DNA of 64,000 nucleotides from Saccharospirillum sp. (GCA_022565595.1 JAIUML010000009.1:106144-170143), one strand, 5' to 3'; shown: positions 46,269-55,757, counted from the first letter of the stretch. The notes: generated from the letters alone by a model not told the origin. Numbers and translations are program-made.

Positions 46269-47843
46269 TTACTCCTGTGCGGCAGCGTGAGAAAAAACAA
46301 TTCTGAAACAGGCCCCTTTGGGTTGCCTGACATAAAACAACCGGGCTCTGTTGGCCTCACATAACTCTTTGGCGATGTAGAGGCCAAGACCGGTGCCGGA
46401 CGATTCGGTGGTGTAGAAGGGCTCGAACAGATTCGCTATCTGATCGCCGGGCACACCTGGGCCTTCGTCTTTTACGTCGAGGTAAGGCTGTTCGGTGTCA
46501 TCGAGTATACCCATTTCCAGCGTCAGTTTCCGTGCGCCTGTCTCAGCTTCACTGTAGCGCAGGCCATTGTCGACCAGATTGTGCAGCACTTGCTTCATAC
46601 GGTTGGCATCAATGCGAACGCTGATGTCCTTTGGGCCTTGTACCAGAATGGTGCAATCCAGTCTCTGGCCCTGGCGATATTCCTCCAGACAATGTTCGAT
46701 AAAGTCATGGAGATTCAGCACTTCTGTTTCAAACCCCTCCCTGCGAGAGAGTTTCAGAATGGTGTTGATGATGTTGTTGATGCGTTGGCTGTGGTTGTCG
46801 ATGATCTGCAGCAAGCGTTGATCGCCACTGTCAAGATGGTCAGACTCGGCCAGTAATTGGCCTGCATGGCTGATGGCACCCAGAGGGTTACGAATTTCGT
46901 GTGCGATGGAGGCTGTCAGCCGCCCGAGTGATGCCAGCTTCAGGTGCTGTGCTTGCTGCTGCATGCGACCGGTGTCTTCGACGAACAGGATCAGATCGCA
47001 CTGGGGTGTATCCTGGAGTGGTGCGAAGTTGATCTGAACTTCCGGGTGTTCGTCGTCCATTTGCAGGGGGGCTGGCCGTGAGCCTGGCTGAGCCTTCCAG
47101 TTGTCCAGCCTTTGTTGGATCGGGGTCGGCAACCAGAAGGCGCGTTTTTCGCTCATGCCGAGCAGATCTCGGGCGGCATCGTTGATCAGTCGAATGGAGC
47201 CTTGCCAGGAGGTAACAATGATGCCGGTGCGCATGCGCTGCACGATCAGCTCATTGAGGTGGCGCAGGTCGAGAATGGTATCGGCCTGGGCGCGGGCCAG
47301 TTGTTCGGTTGAGCGGACCTTGGAAGTCAAATACTGCAGAACCAAAGTCAGTGCAAAAAAGGCAATGCCGAGCAAGGCGGCCTGAAAGAGGTTACCGTCG
47401 CCAGGGCCTGTTTCTGAAAAAATTTCGGTATAAACTGCGCCAGACGCAGCGACCGCCGCAAGCAGCAATGCCGGTTGTAGCGGCAACAGCAAGCTACCGA
47501 CGCCAACACTGATCAGCATCAGGTTGCCAAATCCGGTGCCCACGCCTCCCCAGAAATGCAGGATCAGGGATTGCAGTATCAGGTCCGTCAGCAGCAGTAT
47601 CACAGTCTGGGGTGCGCCCAGTTGGCCGCTGGCGGTAACAACGAGACCGATGATGCACAGGACAATGTAGGCAAGGCTTGCGTATAAAAAGGAGTCGCTG
47701 GACAGGCCGGGCATCAAAGGCGTGCTTTCTGCCGGTAACAAACCAAGCACCACCAGGACACTGGCGAGTATCAAGCGGTAAATGCCATAGGTGAGCAGGA
47801 TTTGCTGACGTCGATAACTGGGGTACTGGGTGGAAAATATCAT
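46269..47843 (-). CDS. pilS: Sensor histidine kinase PilS
   Basis: Membrane kinase, 524 residues from the ATG at 47841-47843; a TTG six codons earlier is possible. Six hydrophobic segments make up the N-terminal third, followed by a PAS-like linker. The phospho-acceptor His is in SIAHEIRNPLGAISHAG and the ATPase boxes are NGLRYSEAETG, DEGPGVPGDQI and GTGLGLYIAKEL. It partners PilR, encoded just downstream. Confidence 0.93.
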   Translation of the reverse strand: MIFSTQYPSYRRQQILLTYGIYRLILASVLVVLGLLPAESTPLMPGLSSDSFLYASLAYIVLCIIGLVVTASGQLGAPQTVILLLTDLILQSLILHFWGGVGTGFGNLMLISVGVGSLLLPLQPALLLAAVAASGAVYTEIFSETGPGDGNLFQAALLGIAFFALTLVLQYLTSKVRSTEQLARAQADTILDLRHLNELIVQRMRTGIIVTSWQGSIRLINDAARDLLGMSEKRAFWLPTPIQQRLDNWKAQPGSRPAPLQMDDEHPEVQINFAPLQDTPQCDLILFVEDTGRMQQQAQHLKLASLGRLTASIAHEIRNPLGAISHAGQLLAESDHLDSGDQRLLQIIDNHSQRINNIINTILKLSRREGFETEVLNLHDFIEHCLEEYRQGQRLDCTILVQGPKDISVRIDANRMKQVLHNLVDNGLRYSEAETGARKLTLEMGILDDTEQPYLDVKDEGPGVPGDQIANLFEPFYTTESSGTGLGLYIAKELCEANRARLFYVRQPKGACFRIVFSHAAAQE

Positions 47844-47992
47844 CCCGGAAGCACTGTCCAATATGTCGGCTCAGTATAAACGCTCGGTTGGGTCAGGGCT
47901 ATCGGCGCATTTGGCTGCCTTTTACTTGTTCCTCAGCCGCTAAAACCGGACAATAACGCCCCTTTCGTCAGCCACATAGAGGAGTTTTCCCG

Positions 47993-49615
47993 ATGGCGCT
48001 GCGCATTGCCATGGTTCAGGATCGTTTTCCCGTGGGGGATATCAGCGGTAACTGTCAAAAGGTACTGGAGCTGTCTCGCGAAGCCATTCGCCAGGGCGCC
48101 GATCTGGTGGTCTTTCCTGAGCTTACTCTGGCCGGCTACCCGCCGGAAGATTTGTTGCTGCGCCCCAGCCTGTGTGAGCGCATCAACCAGGCAGTGGACA
48201 AGATCAAGGCCGCGCAACTGCCCATCGCCATGGTAATTGGCTACCCGGAACGGGAAGGTGGCAAACTCTACAACAAAGCCATGGTCGTCGATCAGGGGCG
48301 AGTAATAGCGGATTATCGCAAGCAACACCTGCCCAATTACCAGGTATTTGATGAAAAGCGCTATTTTGCCAGGGGCACCGACAGTTGTGTGTTCACCTTC
48401 AAGGGGGCGCGTCTGGCGCTGACCATCTGTGAGGATATCTGGTACGACGGCCCTGCGCGTCGGGCAGCAGAAGCCGGTGCCGAAATCAACATCAATATCA
48501 ATGGCAGCCCTTACCATATTGACCGCTTGCGCCAGAGGCACGCTCAGGTTGCAGGTGTTTCTGAACGCTATGGTATGGCCACAGTTTACGTCAACCACCT
48601 CGGTGGCCAGGATGAACTGGTTTTCGATGGTGGCTCCTTTGTCGCCGAGTCGAATGGCGAGATTCGTTTTACGCTACCGGAATACCAACCCACTTTAGCC
48701 TGCTGTGACCTGGTACCGACGGCCAACGGCTGGCGTGTCAGTCACGAAGAACGCGCGCCAGAGTTGAGCGTTGAGGCTGCCCTCTATGAGGCCTTGAAGA
48801 TGGGCCTGGCCGACTATGTGAATCGCAACGGATTTCCCGGTGTGGTTCTGGGCCTGTCTGGCGGTATCGATTCCGGTTTGAGTGCGGTGATTGCCGCTGA
48901 TGCCCTTGGCTCGGAACGCGTCATGGCGGTGATGATGCCCTATGAATACACCGCCCAAATGAGCCTGGACGATGCCGAGGCCCAGGCGCAGATGTTGGGC
49001 ATTCGCTACGAGGTGTTGCCTATAGGCAGTGCCTACCAGGCCGCCCATGAGACCCTGGTACCGCTCTTTGCCGATCGGGCTGTGGATACCACTGAGCAGA
49101 ACATGCAATCGCGGATGCGTGGCCTCTTCCTGATGGCGCTCTCCAACAAGCTGGGTTCCATGGTACTGACCACGGGTAACAAAAGTGAAATGGCCGTGGG
49201 GTACGCTACGCTCTACGGTGATATGTGCGGTGGTTACAACGCCTTGAAGGATGTTCCCAAGACATGGGTTTACCGGCTGGCGCGCTGGCGCAATGAGCAG
49301 GGCCTGGCCATACCCGAACGCGTCATCACCCGACCGCCCTCAGCGGAACTGGCGCCGGATCAGAAAGACGAAGACAGCCTGCCGCCCTACGACATCCTGG
49401 ATGCCATCATCGAGCGCTATGTTGAACAGGATGAGAGCCTGGACACCATTGTCGCCGCTGGCTTTGATCGCGATACCGCTTACAGAGTGATTCGCCTGAT
49501 CGATATCAACGAATACAAGCGTCGCCAGGCGCCCGAAGGGGTACGAGTCACCCCCAGAGGTTTTGGCCGCGATCGGCGCTACCCCATTACCCACGGCTGG
49601 AAACCCGGAATATGA
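47993..49615 (+). CDS. nadE: Glutamine-dependent NAD+ synthetase NadE
   Basis: A two-domain NAD+ synthetase, 540 residues. The N-terminal nitrilase-type glutaminase has the triad Glu43 (FPELTLAGYPPED), Lys110 (DYRKQHLPN) and Cys146 (LTICEDIW). The C-terminal synthetase has the P-loop SGGIDSGLSA at about 289-298 and TGNKSEMAVGY. It converts deamido-NAD+ to NAD+ using glutamine. Located between pilS and bamD, not its place in Pseudomonas as I recall. Its stop overlaps the next gene by four bases. Confidence 0.96.
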   Translation: MALRIAMVQDRFPVGDISGNCQKVLELSREAIRQGADLVVFPELTLAGYPPEDLLLRPSLCERINQAVDKIKAAQLPIAMVIGYPEREGGKLYNKAMVVDQGRVIADYRKQHLPNYQVFDEKRYFARGTDSCVFTFKGARLALTICEDIWYDGPARRAAEAGAEINININGSPYHIDRLRQRHAQVAGVSERYGMATVYVNHLGGQDELVFDGGSFVAESNGEIRFTLPEYQPTLACCDLVPTANGWRVSHEERAPELSVEAALYEALKMGLADYVNRNGFPGVVLGLSGGIDSGLSAVIAADALGSERVMAVMMPYEYTAQMSLDDAEAQAQMLGIRYEVLPIGSAYQAAHETLVPLFADRAVDTTEQNMQSRMRGLFLMALSNKLGSMVLTTGNKSEMAVGYATLYGDMCGGYNALKDVPKTWVYRLARWRNEQGLAIPERVITRPPSAELAPDQKDEDSLPPYDILDAIIERYVEQDESLDTIVAAGFDRDTAYRVIRLIDINEYKRRQAPEGVRVTPRGFGRDRRYPITHGWKPGI

Positions 49616-50268
49616 ATATTATTTGGGACCTGGACGGCACTCTGGTGGATTCTCGCCCGGTGATAGCGCTGGCCATGAATCAGACGCGAGTGGCTTATGG
49701 TCTGGAAGAAAAAAGTCAGGAAGCGTTGCGACCCTATATTGGCCCCTCTGTACACGACACCTTTGCCGGTTTTCTGGGGACAGGTGACCAGGAAAAAATT
49801 GAAGAGGTGATCCAGCACTATCGCGGCCGTTACCAGGCCGCCCTGGACCAGAGCCCGGTCTACCCGGGTATGGTTGAGGTATTGCAGCAGTTGCAGGAAG
49901 CCGGCTGTCAGCAGTGGGTGGCGACGGCGAAATATCAGCCTTTTGCGCGCGAGCTGCTGCAGGTTACCGGCTTGGCGCGCTATTTCGTGGAAGCCTATGG
50001 CTCAGGCGAAAGCGGCGAGCACGGTCATAAAGTCGACCTGTTAAGGCATGTGTTGGCCGAGGAAGGCCTGGTGCCTGCCCAGACGGTCATGATCGGCGAC
50101 ACCCGTTACGATATGGAGGCCGCACGAGCGCACGACCTGACCGCCATTGGCGTTGACTGGGGTTATGGTCTTAAAGAAGAACTGCGGGAGGCAGGGTCGC
50201 ATCAGATCGTTGAGCGCCCGGAGGATCTGATGGCGGTGATTCGTAATAGTTTGATGTGTGTTTGCTAA
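49612..50268 (+). CDS. HAD-superfamily phosphatase
   Basis: A haloacid-dehalogenase-type hydrolase, 218 residues, with the phosphoglycolate phosphatase layout. Motif I is DLDGTLVDS at 6-14, motif II VATAK near 103, the conserved Lys is in GHKVDLLRHV, and motif IV is MIGDTRYDMEAA. The small helical cap lies between. It overlaps nadE by four bases, so it may process a nucleotide or phospho-metabolite linked to NAD metabolism; the substrate is unknown. Confidence 0.85.
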   Translation: MNIIWDLDGTLVDSRPVIALAMNQTRVAYGLEEKSQEALRPYIGPSVHDTFAGFLGTGDQEKIEEVIQHYRGRYQAALDQSPVYPGMVEVLQQLQEAGCQQWVATAKYQPFARELLQVTGLARYFVEAYGSGESGEHGHKVDLLRHVLAEEGLVPAQTVMIGDTRYDMEAARAHDLTAIGVDWGYGLKEELREAGSHQIVERPEDLMAVIRNSLMCVC

Positions 50269-50299
50269 AAAACGCAATAAACAAGTAATTTTCATGATT

Positions 50300-50461
50300 G
50301 AGTGGGCCAGGCGTGAAGTTCTGCCACTAAGGAACGACGCCAGCAAGGTCAGAGCGAGGCGGAGAAGCGCAGGAATAGCAGAGCTATTTCAAGCTTTGAC
50401 AACGAAGCTCTGGGTTTGCTGGCAAAGTGAACAGTGGCGGAACTTTGCGGCTGTCCCACTC
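50300..50461. repeat. 162-bp palindromic intergenic repeat of a separate family
   Basis: The end arms GAGTGGGCCAGGCGTGAAG and its imperfect complement ending CTGTCCCACTC match at about 24 of 29 positions. The centre has smaller pairs (AGAGC.../GCTCT, GCCAGCAA/TTGCTGGC). Its right end touches the bamD stop codon. It has the shape of a MITE or extragenic palindrome, and differs in sequence from the 2-4 kb elements. Confidence 0.65.
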
Positions 50462-51300
50462 TAACTAAACCATCCCAGGGTGATGAGTTTCAGCCACCAG
50501 CGATCCTGCTGCAGGTAGGGTGAGCGATAGTTACCGGTGCTCAGCGTTGGATGCTCCGGGTAGTCGTTTTTCAACTGAGCCAGTGCCAGGGCGCGTTCTT
50601 CCTCGAGCCCCAGTTTGTCGTAGGATTCCACCAAGACCACCAGCGCATCGGCCTGGGCGGTCACGCCCGGGAAGTGTATGCGCACAATCTGAGCGCGTTC
50701 AGCCGCGGCGATCCAGGCATCCCGTCTCATGTAGTAATCCGCTATCACCAATTCGTGCCGAGCCAGGGAATCCTTCAGAATGACCAGGGTGTCTATCGCC
50801 TCCTCGTGGTATTCGCCGTCGGGGAAGCGCTCTACGTAGTCCGTCAGCGCACCAAAGGCGCGGCGGCCATCCTGCTGCGAGCGCAACGCAAGATCCCCGC
50901 GCCCGGTCAAACCGGCATTCTGGCGGTACAGGCGGTAGTAGCTCATGCCCTTGAGGTACCAGGCATAGTCGACATTGGGGTGATCCGGGTTCAGGCGAGT
51001 AAAGCGGTCGGCGTCCAGCAAGGCCTGGGCGTAATTCTGACTCATGTAGCGGGCGTACATCCGGTCGAGCTGCAGTTGTTGGCCATAACGGCCAAAGGGG
51101 TAGCGGCTTTCCAGGCGATTCAGTGTTTCGATCGCCATGCTCCAGTTGCGGTTTTCGAGCTGTTGGCTCGCCCGATCGTACAGCCCCTGTTCGCTGGTCG
51201 GTGCGCGTTGAAACAGGCTGCAGCCACTCAATACCAGGCTGGCAAGTAATAAAGCCAGGGTGGCGAGGCGAAAAAAGGGCAGTCTTTGCTGGATAGGCAT
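50461..51300 (-). CDS. bamD: Outer-membrane assembly lipoprotein BamD (ComL)
   Basis: Essential BAM-complex lipoprotein, 279 residues (Escherichia coli 245, so slightly long). The lipobox is LSGC. TPR-like repeats run through the protein, with LYDRASQQLENRNWSMAIETL, FGRYGQQLQLDRMYA and YRLYRQNAG among the conserved helices. Divergent from rluD, as in many gammaproteobacteria. Confidence 0.94.
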   Translation of the reverse strand: MPIQQRLPFFRLATLALLLASLVLSGCSLFQRAPTSEQGLYDRASQQLENRNWSMAIETLNRLESRYPFGRYGQQLQLDRMYARYMSQNYAQALLDADRFTRLNPDHPNVDYAWYLKGMSYYRLYRQNAGLTGRGDLALRSQQDGRRAFGALTDYVERFPDGEYHEEAIDTLVILKDSLARHELVIADYYMRRDAWIAAAERAQIVRIHFPGVTAQADALVVLVESYDKLGLEEERALALAQLKNDYPEHPTLSTGNYRSPYLQQDRWWLKLITLGWFS

Positions 51301-51365
51301 GCGTTAAGTCCGAACCTTGCAGTACAATGGAGCGCTATTGTAACCGCAGGCACGCCAAGGCTCCA

Positions 51366-52349
51366 ATGACCGATTCTCATACGACCGTACAAGACAACGT
51401 AAAAGTGCCAATGGAACTGGGCCAGAAACGCCTGGATCAGGTTGCCGCCATTCTTTTCCCCGATCACTCACGCTCGCGCATCCAGACCTGGATCAAGTCC
51501 GGCCAGCTCACGGTAGATGGTAAAACCCTGAAACCGAGAGAAAAACTGGTTGGCGGCGAGCAGTTGGCATTGAACGCCGAGATTGAAATTCAGGAGCGCT
51601 GGCAGGCCGAGCCCGTTGAGCTGGATGTGGTCTATGCTGATGACGACATTATCGTGATCAACAAACCGGCAGGCCTGGTCGTGCATCCGGGTGCGGGCAC
51701 GCCCGGCGGTACTGTGCTCAATGGCCTGCTGCACCACTACCCTGAAGTGGGCACCATCCCGCGAGCAGGCATAGTGCACCGGCTCGACAAGGACACCACT
51801 GGACTCATGGTGGTGGCCCGTTCACTGACCGCTCACACCAGCCTGGTCGCCCAATTGCAGGATCGCAGCATGGGGCGAGAATACGAAGCTGTGGTGACTG
51901 GTGTGATGACCGGTGGTGGCAAGGTCGACGAACCCATTGGCCGCCACCCCACAGTGCGCACCAAGATGGCCGTCTCTCACGCCGGCAAGCCGGCTGTGAC
52001 CCATTACCGGGTGTTGGAGCGTTACCGCAACCATACTCTGATTCGCTGCAAGCTGGAGACCGGGCGCACACACCAGATTCGTGTGCACATGGCGCATATT
52101 CACTACCCGCTGGTGGGAGACCCGCTCTACGCCGGCCGGATGCGTCTGCCCAAGGGTGTACATCCGGATGTCGCCAAAGCGCTGCGAACGCTGGACCGCC
52201 AGGCCCTGCACGCCACCTACCTCGAACTGGTGCATCCGAAATCGGGTGAAACCATGGCGTGGCAGGTCGAATTGCCGGATGACATGGTCGATCTGCTGGC
52301 CCTGTTGGAGGCCGATGCCGAAGGCGACCTGCCGGACGACGACTACTGA
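51366..52349 (+). CDS. rluD: 23S rRNA pseudouridine synthase RluD
   Basis: Makes pseudouridines 1911/1915/1917 of 23S rRNA, 327 residues from the ATG at 51366 (AAGG upstream). An S4-like RNA-binding domain comes first (KRLDQVAAILFPDHSRSRIQ), then the catalytic domain with the active Asp in HRLDKDTTGLMV. TGRTHQIRVHMAH is the other signature. It shares one base with pgeF (TGATG). Confidence 0.96.
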   Translation: MTDSHTTVQDNVKVPMELGQKRLDQVAAILFPDHSRSRIQTWIKSGQLTVDGKTLKPREKLVGGEQLALNAEIEIQERWQAEPVELDVVYADDDIIVINKPAGLVVHPGAGTPGGTVLNGLLHHYPEVGTIPRAGIVHRLDKDTTGLMVVARSLTAHTSLVAQLQDRSMGREYEAVVTGVMTGGGKVDEPIGRHPTVRTKMAVSHAGKPAVTHYRVLERYRNHTLIRCKLETGRTHQIRVHMAHIHYPLVGDPLYAGRMRLPKGVHPDVAKALRTLDRQALHATYLELVHPKSGETMAWQVELPDDMVDLLALLEADAEGDLPDDDY

Positions 52350-53074
52350 TGTTGTTGTTCGAACCGGATTGGCCGCTGCCTGCGGGGATCAAATTGGGCT
52401 GGACTCGCCGCCAGGGTGGCGTCAGTGCGGCACCTTTCGATACCTTGAATCTAGCGCATCATGTTGGCGACGAGGTTGAGGCGGTTAACCTTAACCGCGA
52501 ACGTCTGTTGGCCGCCATGCCGGGTTGTGCTGAGATTCGTTGGCTAAGTCAGATTCACGGCTGTGTTGTCAGTGATGCGGCCAGAGCACAGGATGGTACC
52601 GAAGCCGATGCCGCCTTTACTCAGCAACGAGGTCTGGCCTGTGCGGTAATGACGGCCGATTGTCTGCCCGTGTTTTTCTGGACCGACAAGGCCGATTCAG
52701 TGGCCTGTGCGCATGCCGGCTGGCGAGGCCTGGCAGAGGGGGTTCTGCTGGAAACCCTGGCGCGCTTCGACGACCCGTCGCGGGTTAGTGTGGGGTTCGG
52801 CCCGGCCATAGGGCTGGCTGCCTTTGAAGTGGGTGAGGATGTACGTCAGGCTTTCACGGATTGGCCTGGCAGAGGCGATTGCTTCAAACCCGGTGCCCGA
52901 GCCGGAAAATATCTCGCAGACCTGGTCGGGCTGGCGGAGCGTCAGTTGCTGAATGGGGGTGTGCAGCAATGCCTCCGTGCCAACGCCTGCACACTGACCG
53001 AGGCAGAACACTACTTTTCCTACCGTCGCGATGGCCAGACCGGGCGCATGGCGAATCTGATCTGGATTCAGTAA
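52349..53074 (+). CDS. pgeF: PgeF/YfiH laccase-domain protein (purine nucleoside phosphorylase / peptidoglycan-editing factor)
   Basis: Cytoplasmic protein of 241 residues with the YfiH zinc site: HGCVV (His after SQIHG), DCLPVFFW (Cys) and CAHAGWRGLAEGV (His). The family has adenosine deaminase/purine phosphorylase activity and edits cell-wall precursors by removing misplaced serine. Co-translated with rluD. In Pseudomonas clpB follows; here it is absent and a metal-related operon converges instead. Confidence 0.93.
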   Translation: MLLFEPDWPLPAGIKLGWTRRQGGVSAAPFDTLNLAHHVGDEVEAVNLNRERLLAAMPGCAEIRWLSQIHGCVVSDAARAQDGTEADAAFTQQRGLACAVMTADCLPVFFWTDKADSVACAHAGWRGLAEGVLLETLARFDDPSRVSVGFGPAIGLAAFEVGEDVRQAFTDWPGRGDCFKPGARAGKYLADLVGLAERQLLNGGVQQCLRANACTLTEAEHYFSYRRDGQTGRMANLIWIQ

Positions 53075-53095
53075 CCACCTTCCTGAGGTACCGCC

Positions 53096-53758
53096 TCAGT
53101 CGGCTTTGCGTGAGCGAAGGGTAACCATCAACCAGAGTGGCCCCAGAATCAGTACCGGAATGAACCAGAGCCACACGGGCCACCCACCACCGATGACCCC
53201 CGCCATGTCGATCGGGCCGGTGCTTTGCCCTTGAGTCAGGTAACCGGTATAGAGGTCACTGTTGCCTGGCCCCGAGACTCGCATGGCATTGGCGCCAAAG
53301 TCGTTGGACCATTGCCAGCCGAGCTGTTCGATGCCAAGAGGCAATTGGCCTTCAAACAGCAAACGGCTGTCTCTGGATAAGGTCGTGTCCCCAACCTCGG
53401 GAATCTCTGCTCCACGCCAGATCGGACTCAGTGATTGGCCATCGGCTTCCAGCCTGAACCCTGCCAGCAGCTCTGGCATAAAGGCATCCAGTTCCTGTTG
53501 CAGATCCTCTGGCGACAAGGCCCTGAGGGCGTTGTAGTGAACCGCCTCTGGTGCCTCTTCGGTATCGCTGTGCTCTGGGCCTATGCCAGCGATCAGCGCT
53601 TCCAGATTGGTTTCCAGTTGTAGTTGGTAGACGCCATTGTTGTCGATGACCAGATCAACAATAGTAGGGCGAATTTCGTGGGCTTGCAGCGAGGCAATGG
53701 TCAGCATCGCGATCATTGCCAGAGCCCATCGACGCGGGCCGGTTGAATAAAATGTCAT
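53096..53758 (-). CDS. Membrane-anchored periplasmic protein, similar to the soluble N-terminal domain of HupE/UreJ proteins
   Basis: A protein of 220 residues with a signal peptide ending LQA. The mature start HEIRPTIVDLVIDNNGVYQL resembles the exported N-terminal domain of HupE/UreJ-like metal proteins (AHEIRPA...). A single transmembrane helix closes it (WLWFIPVLILGPLWLMV), followed by a positive tail, but the multi-helix HupE part is missing. It overlaps the upstream binding-protein gene by four bases and is last in the seven-gene operon. Metal handling is inferred from context only. Confidence 0.6.
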   Translation of the reverse strand: MTFYSTGPRRWALAMIAMLTIASLQAHEIRPTIVDLVIDNNGVYQLQLETNLEALIAGIGPEHSDTEEAPEAVHYNALRALSPEDLQQELDAFMPELLAGFRLEADGQSLSPIWRGAEIPEVGDTTLSRDSRLLFEGQLPLGIEQLGWQWSNDFGANAMRVSGPGNSDLYTGYLTQGQSTGPIDMAGVIGGGWPVWLWFIPVLILGPLWLMVTLRSRKAD

Positions 53759-54633
53759 GGAGCCTCGTCAAGTGCCTGTTGCAGAGCGTTCAGATTCTTT
53801 TCCATGCGCGTCATGAAGTCACCCTCTGCCGGGCGATGATCCGCCAGATCGAACCATACAGCAGTCAGGCCGCGCTCCACTATGCCCCTTTGGGCGTCAG
53901 CCGTTGGCTCGGCTTCCCACAAAAAAACGCGTACCTGAGGCCATTGTACGAGCAAGGCGTCCAGGGCTTGCCATTGGGACTCGGTCGGGGTCTCGCCGGC
54001 TGGCCACTCGACCGATTCGATGGTCAGGCCACTGCGTCTTGCCAGGTATTGGTAGCGCGGGTGAGATGCCAGCAAAGGCGCGCTCGATGTCAGCTTCATG
54101 ACTTGTTGATCCAGCCGGTTTAAATCGGCCTGTAAGGCGCTGAGTTCTGCTTCGATTTTCTCTGCGGGCAGGAACCGCTTGAGGGCATCGGCCACCGCTT
54201 CGGCCTGTTCAGCCGCCAGTTGGAAATCCAGCCAGACATGGCTGGCGACCGCAGCGTGTGTATGCTCGCCGTCGCCACCATGGCTATGGGTGATGCTCTC
54301 GGTTTCTATCAGGCGGGACCGGAAGGCCCGAGAGGTATCCACCAGTGCTGCTCTGGGCAGGCTGGCATTGGCTGTCCAATCGGCGTAACCGGCGCCGTTG
54401 AGCAGTATCAGGTCGGCCTCCTGGTAGTCGGCAATGACGGCGATGGGCGGCCTCCAGAAGGCGGGGTCACGGTCTTGCGGTGCCGGGAAAAACACCCTGG
54501 CCTCATCACCCGCCAGCCGCTCGGCAAAATAGGCCAGCGGGTAACTGACTGTATAAATCGTTACCCTATCCTGGGCAAGGGCCGGGGTGAGCGCCCACCA
54601 GAACAGGCTCAGGCACAAAAACCAGGTTTTCAT
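53755..54633 (-). CDS. ZnuA-like metal ABC transporter substrate-binding protein (atypical)
   Basis: A cluster-A1 metal-binding protein, 292 residues, signal peptide ending ALA. It has a His-rich stretch at about 116-132 (HSHGGDGEHTH followed by SHVWLD), which includes the second metal His (HVWLD). The third His is in ASHPRYQY. The first ligand His of ZnuA (usually in DPHTYEP) is missing: here the segment reads DPAFWRPP. There is no ZnuB/ZnuC; the transporter genes in this operon are of the FtsX/LolD type. It probably binds Zn2+ or a similar ion with altered geometry. Confidence 0.8.
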   Translation of the reverse strand: MKTWFLCLSLFWWALTPALAQDRVTIYTVSYPLAYFAERLAGDEARVFFPAPQDRDPAFWRPPIAVIADYQEADLILLNGAGYADWTANASLPRAALVDTSRAFRSRLIETESITHSHGGDGEHTHAAVASHVWLDFQLAAEQAEAVADALKRFLPAEKIEAELSALQADLNRLDQQVMKLTSSAPLLASHPRYQYLARRSGLTIESVEWPAGETPTESQWQALDALLVQWPQVRVFLWEAEPTADAQRGIVERGLTAVWFDLADHRPAEGDFMTRMEKNLNALQQALDEAP

Positions 54634-54986
54634 GACTCTGGCTCCGCCTGTTGCCGGCGCACGTCCGCCGGCGTCAGTATCCAGTAGCCGTCATGACCAT
54701 CACCGATGTCCACTTCCACCTTGAGGCCGGTCGACCAATCAGGCAGAGGCAGGCGCATGGCGCTTTCACCGGTCACCTCGGTTTCGTGCACCAGCACATC
54801 GTACCCATCGTAGATGCGCACCGTGCCAACCTGAGGTACCCGGCCGCTGGAAAACTTGCTTTCAACGATCAGGGTCTCGCCCTCAACCGAGGCAAAGACA
54901 TTCAGGCCATGGCCAAGAGCCGGCATTGCAACGGTCAGCGCCAGCAGGCTTAACCATAAGCGGAGAAACGGGCGTAATACAGTCAT
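54630..54986 (-). CDS. Small periplasmic protein similar to NikL of nickel ECF transporters
   Basis: A protein of 118 residues with a signal peptide ending ALG. The mature N-terminus begins HGLNVFASVEGETLIVESKF, then RIYDGYDVLVHETEV and VDIGDGHDGYWILTPADV. This matches NikL-type accessory proteins, an Ig/carboxypeptidase-regulatory-like domain with a free N-terminal His and a GDGH motif. In nickel/cobalt ECF systems NikL sits with NikK (DUF4198), encoded here 12 bases upstream. It overlaps the binding-protein gene by four bases. Confidence 0.65.
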   Translation of the reverse strand: MTVLRPFLRLWLSLLALTVAMPALGHGLNVFASVEGETLIVESKFSSGRVPQVGTVRIYDGYDVLVHETEVTGESAMRLPLPDWSTGLKVEVDIGDGHDGYWILTPADVRRQQAEPES

Positions 54987-54998
54987 GAGGTCTCCTTG

Positions 54999-55757
54999 TT
55001 ATTGCCAGGATTCAAAGTGAACCCAGATCACGGCACCGAGTTCTACTTCTTTCTCTTCGCCGTTCATTGTCAGGGTGTAATCGGCTTCGCTCAGGGCAGC
55101 AAAACCCCACCAGCCAGCACGAGGAGCGGCGTAGGTGAACACCCCGTTGGCATCGGCCAGAATGGTTTGGGTGATCATCAACTCAGACGGAGCGGTAATT
55201 GCGCTATCGGTATTGATGAATTCAACCTCGACTTCAGCGTAAGGCACCGGCTCACCGTCGGTCATGACGATACCCTGAAACACATTGCCTGCCCAGAGAC
55301 CAAAGGGTCGAGTCAGTGGCATGATTTCGGTCGGGAAGCCTGCTTCAGCATCCCAGCCCTCGTCATCGCCAAAGGCGGCCACATAGGTCTTGGTGTAATG
55401 AATGATAAAGGCATCTTCGGCTGGCTCCCAATAGGGTTCTGGTGCCATGGCAAAGAGGTAGACGCCAGGCCGAGTCAGCTCATATTCCAGGCTGAAGGAG
55501 TCACTGCCAAGGTAAGAGCTGGTTTCGAGTCGATCGGTCAAATCGGTGGCTTCGCCGTCGTAAATCACGCTGAATTGGCTGGGGCGAACCAGGGTCATGC
55601 CGTACTGCTCGAACGGATGGGCAAAGGCGATATCGAGCGATACGACTCGATTGCCCTGCTGCTCCACCATCGCATCCGAAGGGATGATCATGCCGAAGTG
55701 GGCTGAAGCAGTCGTGGCTGCGATGGATAGAGCAACGGCAGTGAGTGTTCTGGTCAT
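54999..55757 (-). CDS. DUF4198-family periplasmic protein (NikK-like)
   Basis: A secreted protein of 252 residues. The start is the ATG at 55755-55757 with AGGGAA upstream; a longer frame to 55853 would overlap the permease. The signal peptide ends ASA and mature HFGMIIPSDAMVEQQGNR is the typical DUF4198 opening, with a free N-terminal His. The Ig-like C-terminal half includes NVFQGIVMTDGEPVPYAEVE. DUF4198 proteins help deliver Ni/Co or related metals to transporters. A second, distant paralogue is at 27255-28061. Confidence 0.85.
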   Translation of the reverse strand: MTRTLTAVALSIAATTASAHFGMIIPSDAMVEQQGNRVVSLDIAFAHPFEQYGMTLVRPSQFSVIYDGEATDLTDRLETSSYLGSDSFSLEYELTRPGVYLFAMAPEPYWEPAEDAFIIHYTKTYVAAFGDDEGWDAEAGFPTEIMPLTRPFGLWAGNVFQGIVMTDGEPVPYAEVEVEFINTDSAITAPSELMITQTILADANGVFTYAAPRAGWWGFAALSEADYTLTMNGEEKEVELGAVIWVHFESWQ

